DNA of 64,000 nt from positions 310,001 to 374,000 of the forward strand of contig CAWIAG010000003.1 in NCBI GenBank assembly GCA_963834015.1, in the 5' to 3' direction. Below, piece after piece: positions 1 through 8,281 of the stretch. The notes below the pieces were generated by a model. That model saw only the letters and a program-made list of their open reading frames with translations. It did not search any database and was not told where the DNA came from. The stretch comes from FEN-1297 sp963834015 (GTDB lineage Bacteria > Bacteroidota > Ignavibacteria > Ignavibacteriales > Ignavibacteriaceae). The position numbers were made by a program, and so were the translations under genes. Numbering within the stretch: position 1 is the first letter of the stretch; each line of letters begins with the position of its first letter.

Positions 1-78
1 AAAGGCTATGTTAGAAGCCAACTGTTCATCAAAACATTTATTGTTGAAAAAGGATAATAGTGAAATGATATTATTAAA

Positions 79-107
79 AAAGCGGACCACATATATGAAT
101 CCGCTTT
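79..107 (-). terminator. Rho-independent terminator of the PspC/LiaF-like pair
   Basis: An 8-bp perfect stem (AAAGCGGA / TCCGCTTT) encloses a 13-base loop. Read on the minus strand it is followed by a T run (TTTTTAATAA) just beyond the stop codon at 128, so it fits as the terminator of the minus-strand gene pair. Confidence 0.7.
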
Positions 108-127
108 CTTTATTTATATGTCTAACA

Positions 128-1066
128 TCAGTCTGGACTGTACCTTGAGACGTGAATTGAAGAAATACCTGTATTTATTTCAATAAAAATTTTCTTCTTG
201 GCGTTATCAAAATTATCTGTCTGATAGAGATTAGAATTAATTTTATTGAAATCATCAAAATTCTTGGAAGAGAGAGCTGTGTTGCACCTTATCTCACAAC
301 CGGATGATTCCGGGACAAGTATATCAACCGAAGAGACGCCTGCTTTTAATTGAAATTTTGTAACATTCAGTTTATTCCCCAGTTTTACTTTAAGTGCAGC
401 AGCGCCCATTTTAATATCTATATTATTGGTTTTGAAAAGGGAGAAATCAAAGTCAATCGCAGCAGCGCCCACATCAAAATTCAAATCCCAAACAGGCGCA
501 GTGTTCAGTTTTATTTGGGTTTTATTTTTATGATGCTCATCATTAAAATCAAAGTGCCTCTTTCTCATTGTCATTGTTATTGAGGATTTGTCATCCTCAT
601 CATGACGTGTGATATCATAATTATTTTTTAAACCTTGTGTGGCTGCATGCATTAAATCATCCGTAGAATCATTTATTATGAAACTGCCTGCCCCGGCATT
701 TAAATGAAATTCACCGTTCTTAATAGCCGGATCAAATGCTTCTGAATAGGATGATGTATCTTTACTATCGTTAATGGTAAAATTGATATCATCATCATTT
801 AAAGAAAAAGCATTACAAATAAAATTATATGAAGAGTTGAAAAATGCAAAAAGTGTAACTGCCAGGATTAATCCGGAAATTCCTGCAATAAATCCTTTAA
901 CAATCTGGTTCTTTGTAAAATAGGAAATTCCCCAAAGTATTATTACTACGGGCCAGAATCTCCAGATATTGGACAAATCGATATATAGCAATCCTATATT
1001 TTTTAAAAGGATTAATATACCAATTGAAACGAAAAGCAGCCCCCAAAAAATATGTTTTGTTTTCAT
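128..1066 (-). CDS. LiaF-like membrane protein with N-terminal LiaI/LiaF transmembrane region
   Basis: The first 80 residues contain three to four hydrophobic segments with the pattern of the LiaI/LiaF-like (DUF5668) transmembrane region (an IGIL-LLKNIGLL stretch and FWPVVIILWG). The rest, about residues 110-312, is a soluble beta-rich region with repeated 'GAAA/GAGS' turns, like the toastrack-type domain found in LiaF and related envelope-stress proteins. In Firmicutes LiaF senses cell-envelope damage; here the role is inferred only. It lies 20 bp downstream of a PspC-domain gene on the same strand, so the two probably form an operon ending at the hairpin beyond the stop. The start is supported by GGAAG about 8 bases upstream. 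Confidence 0.7.
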   Translation of the reverse strand: MKTKHIFWGLLFVSIGILILLKNIGLLYIDLSNIWRFWPVVIILWGISYFTKNQIVKGFIAGISGLILAVTLFAFFNSSYNFICNAFSLNDDDINFTINDSKDTSSYSEAFDPAIKNGEFHLNAGAGSFIINDSTDDLMHAATQGLKNNYDITRHDEDDKSSITMTMRKRHFDFNDEHHKNKTQIKLNTAPVWDLNFDVGAAAIDFDFSLFKTNNIDIKMGAAALKVKLGNKLNVTKFQLKAGVSSVDILVPESSGCEIRCNTALSSKNFDDFNKINSNLYQTDNFDNAKKKIFIEINTGISSIHVSRYSPD

Positions 1067-1086
1067 GATAAATTCTTCCAGAGTTT

Positions 1087-1521
1087 TTAATTATTTCTTG
1101 AACGCATTAATAATCCGGCTCCAATGGCTATTAAAATCAAAGGCCAATAATCTCCAATATCAAATCTTGGAAAAAAATTATCCAAAAGAAATAGGACGCC
1201 AATAATAATTAAAACCATACCTCCGATACTACCTCTCTTTTTACGATGATATTCATATACCACCTTAGGGTCTGGTCCGGCTGTTTCTCCGGTTGTATTT
1301 TGACCGGCAGAGGTATCCGGCGGAACAATTACAAACGGCTCTTCAGGTACGACAATCCACATAATTATATATGCTAAAAAACCGCCGCCTCCGAGAAAAA
1401 GCGTCACTACAAAGATAATCCTGACTATAGTAGGGTCGATATCAAAATATTCCGCTACGCCCCCGGCTACTCCTCCGAGCATTTTGTCTTTTCGTGACCG
1501 GTATAGTTTTTTGCTGTTCAT
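1087..1521 (-). CDS. PspC domain protein
   Basis: Residues 1-60 form a PspC domain: KKLYRSRKDKMLGGVAGG, then YFDIDPTIVRIIF and a transmembrane helix ending in WIVVPEEP. Residues 100-144 hold a second membrane pair of the LiaI/LiaF (DUF5668) type, sharing the 'LFLLDNFFP...WPLILIAIG' style with the downstream gene. PspC proteins take part in the phage-shock or envelope-stress response at the inner membrane. The start codon has a strong GGAGG Shine-Dalgarno seven bases upstream. It is the first gene of a two-gene minus-strand operon and is divergent from the NAD synthetase gene. Confidence 0.85.
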   Translation of the reverse strand: MNSKKLYRSRKDKMLGGVAGGVAEYFDIDPTIVRIIFVVTLFLGGGGFLAYIIMWIVVPEEPFVIVPPDTSAGQNTTGETAGPDPKVVYEYHRKKRGSIGGMVLIIIGVLFLLDNFFPRFDIGDYWPLILIAIGAGLLMRSRNN

Positions 1522-1693
1522 TTTATACCTCCGGTAAGTTATGTTTTATTTTCCGTACTAATTATATCAAAACCATCTTTTAATTTCAGGTTTTTATTAC
1601 TACCGGTAACAAACTCTGAAAAACGGGAAATAGGCTGGATTAACGGTAATAATTAAAATAGCTTATGCTTCTTTTTACCCTGGAAAGATAGAA

Positions 1694-1724
1694 TTGTTTA
1701 ATCCTGCCCGCTTTCATATTTTTG
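1694..1724 (+). promoter_or_regulatory. Candidate Bacteroidota-type promoter for NAD synthetase
   Basis: TATTTTTG at 1717-1724 matches the Bacteroidota -7 consensus TAnnTTTG, with a TTG-containing element about 19-20 bases upstream. It lies 22 bp before the nadE start in the only divergent intergenic gap here. The consensus is loose in an AT-rich genome, so this is a suggestion only. Confidence 0.3.
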
Positions 1725-1745
1725 TATTAAAAATATTGAAGAAAA

Positions 1746-3383
1746 ATGAAAATTGCTCTTTGCCAGATAGATACAATAATTGGTGATATACAAAATAATA
1801 AAAATAAAATTATTAATGGATATAACCGCGGAGTTAACGACGGGGCTGATTTGGTAATTTTCCCTGAGTTATCTCTTGTAGGATACCCTCCACTCGATTT
1901 AGTTGAGAAACAGGAATTCAGAAAGGCCGCGTTTAATGCGGCTAAAGAAATTGCAGCCGTAACCTCCGGAACAGGGCTGATTATTGGAACAATCACCGAA
2001 GGTGATGATTTAATAGGAACGGATATTCATAATTCGGCAATTCTTTGTTTTGAAGGTAAAATCCAATTCGTTCAAAATAAATCTTTGATACCTAATTATG
2101 ATGTATTCGATGAAATGCGTTATTTCGATTCGGCAAAGGATGTAAATGTATTTAAATTTAAAGGAGTGAATCTTGGCATATCTATTTGTGAAGATATATG
2201 GAACGATGCTGATTATTGGTATAAAAGAAGATATAACGTTGACCCGGTAAAGAAACTTATTGATAAAGGTGCAAATCTGCTGATAAATATATCTGCCAGT
2301 CCATATCATTATGGTAAAATCAGGGAAAGGCATGAAATGCTTTCTGTGCTAACATACCATGATAAAATTCCGCTTGCTTATGTTTGCCATGTAGGTGCAC
2401 AAACCGACTTGATTTTTGATGGTGCTAGTATGTGTTTTGATAGTGAAGGAAATCTTGTCTGCCTGGGCAAAGCTTTTAAGGAAGATTATTTTATATTTGA
2501 TACAGGTGTAAAATATAAACCCATTCCGGATGAACAAAGAAGTTTTGAGGAAGAAGTTCTGGAAGCTCTTATTTATGGAATAAAAGAATACTGCGAAAAA
2601 TTGAAATTCTCTAAAGTCCTTGTTGGGTTGAGCGGCGGTATAAACTCAGCGCTGGTTACTTATATTGCCGTTCAGGCTCTGGGTAAGGAAAATGTAAATG
2701 TTGTTATGATGCCTTCGAAATATTCAAGCGATGGTAGTATTATTGATTCGGAAAAACTGATTGCTAAACTTGGTATTTCATTTGAACAGATTTCAATTCA
2801 ACCCGTCGTAGATAAAACAATTGAAATGCTTTCAGATGCATTTAAAGGCAGAAAAGCCGATGTAACTGAAGAAAATATACAAGCCAGGGTTCGTGGAATT
2901 TATCTTATGGCATTGGCAAACAAATTTAATTATCTGCTTCTAACAACAGGTAACAAATCCGAAATGGGTGTGGGATATTGCACACTTTATGGTGATATGA
3001 GCGGCGGATTGGCTGTAATTGCCGATGTTTATAAGACTGATGTTTACAGAATTGTAAATTTTATTAATAAGGATGATGAACTTATTCCTTATGAGATTGT
3101 AAAAAAAGAACCTTCTGCAGAATTAAGACTCAACCAGAAGGATCAGGATTCATTACCCGAATATGGTCTCCTTGATAAAATATTAAGGATGTATCTGGAA
3201 GAGAATAAAGAGAAAGATGAAATTAGTTCTATAATCGGTGATGAAAAAGTAGTTAACAAAGTATTACGGCTTGTGGACATAAACGAATTCAAAAGAAAGC
3301 AGGCAGCTCCGGCATTAAGAGTATCCAGGAAAGCATTTGGTTACGGCCGGAGATATCCTATTGTTCAAGGCTGGCGAAAATAA
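1746..3383 (+). CDS. nadE: Glutamine-dependent NAD(+) synthetase
   Basis: This two-domain enzyme makes NAD from nicotinic acid adenine dinucleotide, ATP and glutamine in the cytosol. Residues 1-260 are a nitrilase-type amidase with the expected Glu-Lys-Cys triad: E41 in FPELSLVGYPP, K112 in QNKSLIP and C148 in GISICEDIW. Residues 270-545 are the ATP-pyrophosphatase synthetase domain, with TTGNKSEMGVGYCTLYGDMSGG typical of NadE. The length (545 aa) fits the shorter bacterial two-domain form. Oddity: the P-loop reads SGGINS (296-301), with Asn where the family usually has Asp (SGGxDS). The rest of the domain is intact, so the protein is probably functional. A DUF1543 gene follows 26 bp later. 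Confidence 0.95.
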   Translation: MKIALCQIDTIIGDIQNNKNKIINGYNRGVNDGADLVIFPELSLVGYPPLDLVEKQEFRKAAFNAAKEIAAVTSGTGLIIGTITEGDDLIGTDIHNSAILCFEGKIQFVQNKSLIPNYDVFDEMRYFDSAKDVNVFKFKGVNLGISICEDIWNDADYWYKRRYNVDPVKKLIDKGANLLINISASPYHYGKIRERHEMLSVLTYHDKIPLAYVCHVGAQTDLIFDGASMCFDSEGNLVCLGKAFKEDYFIFDTGVKYKPIPDEQRSFEEEVLEALIYGIKEYCEKLKFSKVLVGLSGGINSALVTYIAVQALGKENVNVVMMPSKYSSDGSIIDSEKLIAKLGISFEQISIQPVVDKTIEMLSDAFKGRKADVTEENIQARVRGIYLMALANKFNYLLLTTGNKSEMGVGYCTLYGDMSGGLAVIADVYKTDVYRIVNFINKDDELIPYEIVKKEPSAELRLNQKDQDSLPEYGLLDKILRMYLEENKEKDEISSIIGDEKVVNKVLRLVDINEFKRKQAAPALRVSRKAFGYGRRYPIVQGWRK

Positions 3384-3409
3384 TTTGAGCAGAAAATTTA
3401 AATGATTTT

Positions 3410-3958
3410 ATGAATAATTTGAAACTTTTTGTTGTTTTACTTGGATGCAAACCTGGGGAACGTACTGTGGAACAACACGATATATTTTTCGGTGTTGCTG
3501 AAGAACTTAAATATCTGTTAACAGATATGAAAGCCTTTTGGCCTGGTGTTGATCTGCATATTGATGGGTATATGGCGCTCAATTATATTGGCGAATTTAA
3601 GTTTGAATTTCTGCCTAAAACCGGAACGACTTCAGTTCATGAAGAAGTTCCAAAACTTTATTTTATAAATCTTGGCGGGTATAAAAATCCGGAACTTGAG
3701 GAGTACCATAAAAAATTTCTGATTGTTGCAAATAGTCTTGCGGAAGCCGTCTCAAAGGTTAAAGAGGACCCGTTCTACCTCGAGGGGCAGAATAAATCGG
3801 CGGACAGATCACATGTTGATGATAAAGAAGCTATCGATGATATAATTTGTATTTCTGAATCATTATCAAATTTTAGGATTGAACTGGTCAGGAAAACGGG
3901 GGATTTTTTCCCATTTTCTGAAACTAAAATCGGATATCAATCATTTTCAAACTTGTAA
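3410..3958 (+). CDS. DUF1543 domain-containing protein
   Basis: The N-terminal 60 residues (LKLFVVLLGCKPGERTVEQHD, then FWPGVDLHIDGYMAL) match the DUF1543 pattern 'L..VLLG...GR.IE.HD.......LH.D....'. The family has no assigned biochemical role. The protein is soluble, 182 aa, with no signal peptide. It follows nadE by 26 bp on the same strand, which suggests co-transcription. No clear Shine-Dalgarno precedes the ATG. Confidence 0.7.
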   Translation: MNNLKLFVVLLGCKPGERTVEQHDIFFGVAEELKYLLTDMKAFWPGVDLHIDGYMALNYIGEFKFEFLPKTGTTSVHEEVPKLYFINLGGYKNPELEEYHKKFLIVANSLAEAVSKVKEDPFYLEGQNKSADRSHVDDKEAIDDIICISESLSNFRIELVRKTGDFFPFSETKIGYQSFSNL

Positions 3959-4053
3959 CCGGTATTTAATTATTTTAGAATCCGTTACTGACGGTATTAT
4001 TGATTAATTTATCTCATTAAAAACAGAACTCTAATAAAACTTAAAAAATATTT

Positions 4054-5850
4054 ATGAATAACAAATTTAAATATTTATTAATAACAGTGATTATTGGTTT
4101 GTTTATTACAAACACTGCATTATCGGCAAACTATGATGTTATAAAAATAAAATCTTTTAGCTCTCAAGATACAGTTTATGCCGGTGATAAATTTAATTTA
4201 ACCGTTAAGGTTAGAATCGGAGATGGCTGGCATATAAATTCAAATAAGCCGCATGACGATTTCTTAATTCCTTCAATACTTTCTATTGCGCAATCTGATA
4301 ATTTCAGTCTTAATAAAATAATATATCCCAATGCTGAAGATATTAAACTGGAGTTCTCTGATAATCCCTTATCTGTATGGACGGGCGATCAGGTTATTAA
4401 GGGAGTCGTTCAGCTTTCTAAAAGAATAAATCCGGGTCGGTATAATTTAATTGTTAATCTTTCATATCAGTCTTGCAATAATAAAACCTGTCTGCCTCCT
4501 AACAGTACTAAAGATACTATTGAATTTGTTGTTGCAGCAGGTTCCGTTGCTAAATCAGTTACTCATCAGGATAATTCAAAAAATGTTGATTCCGCAAATT
4601 TTAAGCTTCCGTTAAATAAAATTGATAACGGGAATATTATTCCGCCTGGCAATTCTTCTGTTCAGGGAGTACTTGAACATTCGGGGCTGCTTTTGAGTTT
4701 GATTTTTGTTTTTATAGGTGGTCTTGCATTAAATCTTACACCTTGTGTGTATCCGCTTATTCCTATTACTATAGGTTATTTCGGAGGGCAAAGCGAAGGC
4801 AGTACTAAAAAACTTTTTTTAATGGGTTCATTCTTCGTTATTGGAATGGCGGTTACGTATTCTATTGTTGGAGTTGTTACTGCGTTAAGCGGGGCAGTAT
4901 TCGGATCTCTTCTGCAGAATCCAATAGTAATAATATTCATCTCTCTGATTTTTGTAATACTTTCGCTTAGTATGTTCGGAGTGTATGAGTTTCAGCTTCC
5001 AAATGCTCTTGTTGCCAAAGCAGGCGGCGCTAAAACCGGTTATTACGGAGCTTTCTTTATGGGATTGACTATGGGAATTGTTGCCGCCCCTTGTATCGGG
5101 CCATTAGTGCTCGGACTGGTTACTTATGTTGCCGCAAAAGCTGATCCCTACTTCGGCTTTTTAATGTTCTTTGTCCTTGCACTTGGTTTAGGCGCTCCTT
5201 ATTTGTTCCTTGCAGTTTTTTCCGGCAAGATAAAAAAACTTCCGCGCGCCGGCGTTTGGATGGAATCAGTTAAACATATATTCGGTTTTATTCTTATAGG
5301 AATGGCGGTATATTTTATCCTGCCGCTTTTACCGAAAACTCTTTACAGTACTGTGATTCATACATTTTTAATAATTACTGCATTCTATCTCTTAGTATTT
5401 GAACGTGTAGCAGATAATATTTTAGGGTTCAAAATATTCAGAATTACTTTGTCGATTATAATTTTTGCCGTTGCAGTCTATACTTTGCTACCTTCCAACA
5501 AAAATGAAATTGAATGGGTGCCTTTTTCTGAGAACATTGCTGCCCAAAATACTAACGGGAACAGGGCTATGATTATAGATTTTTATGCTGATTGGTGCAT
5601 CCCTTGTAAAGAACTCGATGCTTCAACTTTTAGCGATCCGAAAGTAATTTCCCTCGCAAAAAGATTTCGCACTTTTAAAGCCGACATGACAAAGTCACTT
5701 TCTCCGGAAGTTGAAGTTTTAAGGAATAAGTATGATATTGCTGGAGTTCCAACTGTTCTAATAATCGATTCAAATGGCAAAGAAGCAAATAGAATTACAG
5801 GGTTTATTGATGCGAATGAATTTTTGAAAGTTCTTAATAAAGTTGAATGA
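4054..5850 (+). CDS. dsbD: Thiol:disulfide interchange protein DsbD
   Basis: DsbD carries electrons from cytosolic thioredoxin across the inner membrane to periplasmic thiol-reducing partners. All three modules are visible. A signal peptide (1-26) leads into the periplasmic alpha domain with the Cys pair C141/C146 (SCNNKTCLPP). The transmembrane domain (about 215-480) has its two redox cysteines in TPCVYPL (C231) and APCIGPL (C347). The C-terminal thioredoxin fold has DWCIPCKE (C515/C518) and a cis-Pro in GVPTVLII. At 598 aa it is the length expected for full DsbD. It is separated by 95 bp from the upstream gene and probably has its own promoter. Confidence 0.95.
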   Translation: MNNKFKYLLITVIIGLFITNTALSANYDVIKIKSFSSQDTVYAGDKFNLTVKVRIGDGWHINSNKPHDDFLIPSILSIAQSDNFSLNKIIYPNAEDIKLEFSDNPLSVWTGDQVIKGVVQLSKRINPGRYNLIVNLSYQSCNNKTCLPPNSTKDTIEFVVAAGSVAKSVTHQDNSKNVDSANFKLPLNKIDNGNIIPPGNSSVQGVLEHSGLLLSLIFVFIGGLALNLTPCVYPLIPITIGYFGGQSEGSTKKLFLMGSFFVIGMAVTYSIVGVVTALSGAVFGSLLQNPIVIIFISLIFVILSLSMFGVYEFQLPNALVAKAGGAKTGYYGAFFMGLTMGIVAAPCIGPLVLGLVTYVAAKADPYFGFLMFFVLALGLGAPYLFLAVFSGKIKKLPRAGVWMESVKHIFGFILIGMAVYFILPLLPKTLYSTVIHTFLIITAFYLLVFERVADNILGFKIFRITLSIIIFAVAVYTLLPSNKNEIEWVPFSENIAAQNTNGNRAMIIDFYADWCIPCKELDASTFSDPKVISLAKRFRTFKADMTKSLSPEVEVLRNKYDIAGVPTVLIIDSNGKEANRITGFIDANEFLKVLNKVE

Positions 5851-5897
5851 ATATTTCAAAATTATGATAATGTTATGAAGATTTATATTTTAGTGAT

Positions 5898-6923
5898 ATG
5901 ATAATAAAGTATATTGATTTATTCTGTGGTATCGGTGGCTTTAGGATAGCTGCTAATAAAGTATTTGGTAAATCTAATATAATTGGGAGATGTGTTTTTT
6001 CTTCTGATATCGACGAATATTGTCAAAAATCATATTTCGGAAATTTTGACGAATTGCCTAAAGGAGATATTACTCAAATTTCTGCAAAAGATATTCCAGA
6101 TCACGATATTCTATTTGCCGGTTTTCCATGTCAACCATTTAGTATAATCGGAAATGGAAAGGGATTTGAAGATACAAGAGGTACTTTATTTTTTGAAATT
6201 GCTAGAATTATTAAAGAGAAGAAACCCAAAGCTTTTATCTTAGAAAATGTTAAAAGACTTGTTGGACATGATAATGGTCATACAATGAAACGAATTTTAG
6301 AAACTTTAAAAGATTTAGGTTACTATGTAGATTTTAAAGTTTTAAATGCTCTTAATTATGGATTACCTCAAAAAAGAGAGAGAGTATTTATTGTTGGCTG
6401 TCTTCAACCATTATTTTTTATTTGGCCGCAAAAATTCAAAATTACAAAATCATTAAGTGATATTTTAGAAAATAAAGTTGATAAAAAGCATTACGCATCT
6501 GATTATATAATCAAAAAGAGACAAGAAAAGCATAAACCAAAAATAAATCCATCAATTTGGCATGAGAATAAATCTGGTAATATAAGTTCATATCCATATT
6601 CATGTGCATTAAGAGCAGGTGCTTCGTATAATTATTTATTAGTCAATGGTGAAAGGAGGCTCACGCCGAGAGAAATGCTAAGATTGCAAGGATTTCCAGA
6701 TTCTTATAAAATTATAGTTCCTGATTCTCAAATTCGAAAACAGGCAGGTAATGCTGTTCCTGTTAATTTAGTTAAAGCTGTTTTGGAATCGTTTATTCCA
6801 CATTTAGTTAATATTAATGAGAATTCTTTTATTCTTAATGAACCGAAAGCTAAATATAATGAGCAAAGAAAAATCTCCTCGGCTAAGGACAGTAGAAAAA
6901 GTAAAACCGCCCTTTCCGCTTAA
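5898..6923 (+). CDS. DNA (cytosine-5-)-methyltransferase of a type II R-M system
   Basis: All main m5C methyltransferase motifs are present in order: I (IDLFCGIGGFR, residues 5-15), IV with the catalytic Cys78 (GFPCQPFS), VI (ENVKRL), VIII (QKRERVFIVG), then after a short variable target-recognition region IX (RLQGFPDSY) and X (QAGNAVPVNLV). It methylates cytosine in a short DNA site that cannot be read from sequence alone. The 341-aa length is typical. The 3' end overlaps the next gene by 65 bases, and a Vsr gene follows, so this is the first gene of an M-R-V operon. The three genes are noticeably more AT-rich than dsbD or korA on either side. Confidence 0.95.
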   Translation: MIIKYIDLFCGIGGFRIAANKVFGKSNIIGRCVFSSDIDEYCQKSYFGNFDELPKGDITQISAKDIPDHDILFAGFPCQPFSIIGNGKGFEDTRGTLFFEIARIIKEKKPKAFILENVKRLVGHDNGHTMKRILETLKDLGYYVDFKVLNALNYGLPQKRERVFIVGCLQPLFFIWPQKFKITKSLSDILENKVDKKHYASDYIIKKRQEKHKPKINPSIWHENKSGNISSYPYSCALRAGASYNYLLVNGERRLTPREMLRLQGFPDSYKIIVPDSQIRKQAGNAVPVNLVKAVLESFIPHLVNINENSFILNEPKAKYNEQRKISSAKDSRKSKTALSA

Positions 6924-7608
6924 CGAATTCCCAACTGATTTTGGTTATAAACTTGGTAAAGAAATAATATATCTTTTAGCTACAAAAGGTAGTGCTTCAT
7001 TAGAAGGTTCTGAATGGGAAGAAATTTTTGCAAATTGTATAAATGCTGAATGGAGACCATCAAATGTCGGATTAGATGACGTTGTATTTTCAAATTGTGC
7101 ATGGGGAGCAAAAACTGTAAAAGCTGGCAATCCTTTTAACAAGAAAAATATTCGATTAATATCTGGTCGAAATTCCCCAATTTATTCATTTGGTGTCACC
7201 CAGATTTCGAATACAGATCCAAATATTTTAGGTACTCAAATATTAGATATTTGGAATGAAAGGGTGTCTGCAATTAGAAAACTATTTAAACATGTAAGAA
7301 CGGTTGTATTAATAAAATCTAACGATTTAACAAAAGTTGTTGTATTTGAATTCGAAACGATTAGGTATGAAACCGATTTATACGAATGGAAATGGAATAA
7401 AAGAGGTAACTTAGAAGGATTTAAGAAGTCTTCAAAGATTCATAAATTTACTTGGCAACCTCATGGATCACAATTTACAATTGTAGAAGATGTTCCACCT
7501 AATAGATTATTTGTCCAAATAAAGACACCGCAGAAACTTGATAAGCAAAAGGTTCTTGATGGTATTGGTTTTAAAGATAGTTGGATAATTGTAACAGTAA
7601 AAAAATGA
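6859..7608 (+). CDS. Probable type II restriction endonuclease
   Basis: This 249-aa protein sits between an m5C methyltransferase and a Vsr gene, the usual place for the cognate endonuclease. I do not recognise its family with certainty. A possible PD-(D/E)XK-like core is GLDDVVFSNCAWGAKTVK, about 75-92 residues in, where the Asp pair and the Lys would be the metal and catalytic residues; an Ala stands where Glu or Asp is usual before the Lys. Conserved-looking blocks follow: LISGRNSPIYSFG, IWNERV, TVVLIKSNDL and FTWQPHGSQF. The ATG at 6859 was chosen over 6817 because it gives a shorter overlap (65 bases) and a charged N-terminus. The stop overlaps the vsr start (ATGA). Confidence 0.65.
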   Translation: MSKEKSPRLRTVEKVKPPFPLNEFPTDFGYKLGKEIIYLLATKGSASLEGSEWEEIFANCINAEWRPSNVGLDDVVFSNCAWGAKTVKAGNPFNKKNIRLISGRNSPIYSFGVTQISNTDPNILGTQILDIWNERVSAIRKLFKHVRTVVLIKSNDLTKVVVFEFETIRYETDLYEWKWNKRGNLEGFKKSSKIHKFTWQPHGSQFTIVEDVPPNRLFVQIKTPQKLDKQKVLDGIGFKDSWIIVTVKK

Positions 7609-8009
7609 ATGATACTTTTACAAAAAAAAAGCGCTCTCAGATTATGAAAGCTGTAAAGTCAAAAGGGAACATTTCAACAGAAATTAAACTTATCAAATTA
7701 TTTAAAGAAAAGAAAATAAAAGGTTGGAGAAGGAATTATAAACTGTTCGGCAATCCTGATTTTGTTTTCCCAAAATCTAAAATTGCTCTATTTGCAGATG
7801 GTTGTTTTTGGCATGGGCATAATTGCAGAAACATTACACCTAAAGATAATGCAATTTATTGGGTGCATAAAATAGAAAGAAATAGAAGAAGAGATAAATT
7901 TGTCAATAAAGAATTAAAAAAAAATCATTGGAATGTTGTTAGGATTTGGGAATGTAAAATAAAATCGGGAATTCTACCAAAATTTTTATTAGGAATTTAT
8001 GTTAAATAA
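7605..8009 (+). CDS. vsr: Very short patch repair endonuclease
   Basis: Vsr nicks 5' of the T in T:G mismatches produced by deamination of 5-methylcytosine, protecting the methyltransferase's target sites. The 134-aa protein has the family landmarks: RSQIMKAVKSKGNISTEI (helix start), NPDFVFPKSKIALFADGCFWHGHNC (catalytic Asp in NPDFVF and the CFWHGH block), and KIERNRRRD, then NHWNVVRIWEC. The start overlaps the previous stop as ATGA, indicating translational coupling. Its presence shows that the upstream methyltransferase makes 5mC at a site where C-to-T change would give a T:G repairable by Vsr. Confidence 0.95.
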   Translation: MNDTFTKKKRSQIMKAVKSKGNISTEIKLIKLFKEKKIKGWRRNYKLFGNPDFVFPKSKIALFADGCFWHGHNCRNITPKDNAIYWVHKIERNRRRDKFVNKELKKNHWNVVRIWECKIKSGILPKFLLGIYVK

Positions 8010-8281
8010 TTACGAAATTATTTTAATAATAATCAGATCAATTTCAACCAACTGGTCTTCAATATACAGTTAATGATTATTTCCTTAATGAAAATACCTT
8101 CATTTATTCCTCCTTTTCATATTTAAAAATTTTTGTTTCCCACAAATGAGAACAATAAGTATAAAATATACAATACATTAACATATTTCGATCTATTAAT
8201 GGGATAGAATGATGGTGCAACGCTTAATTAAAATGGCATGGTTTATGGAATAATTATAATCGTCGTTTTTGTCTTTAAATA

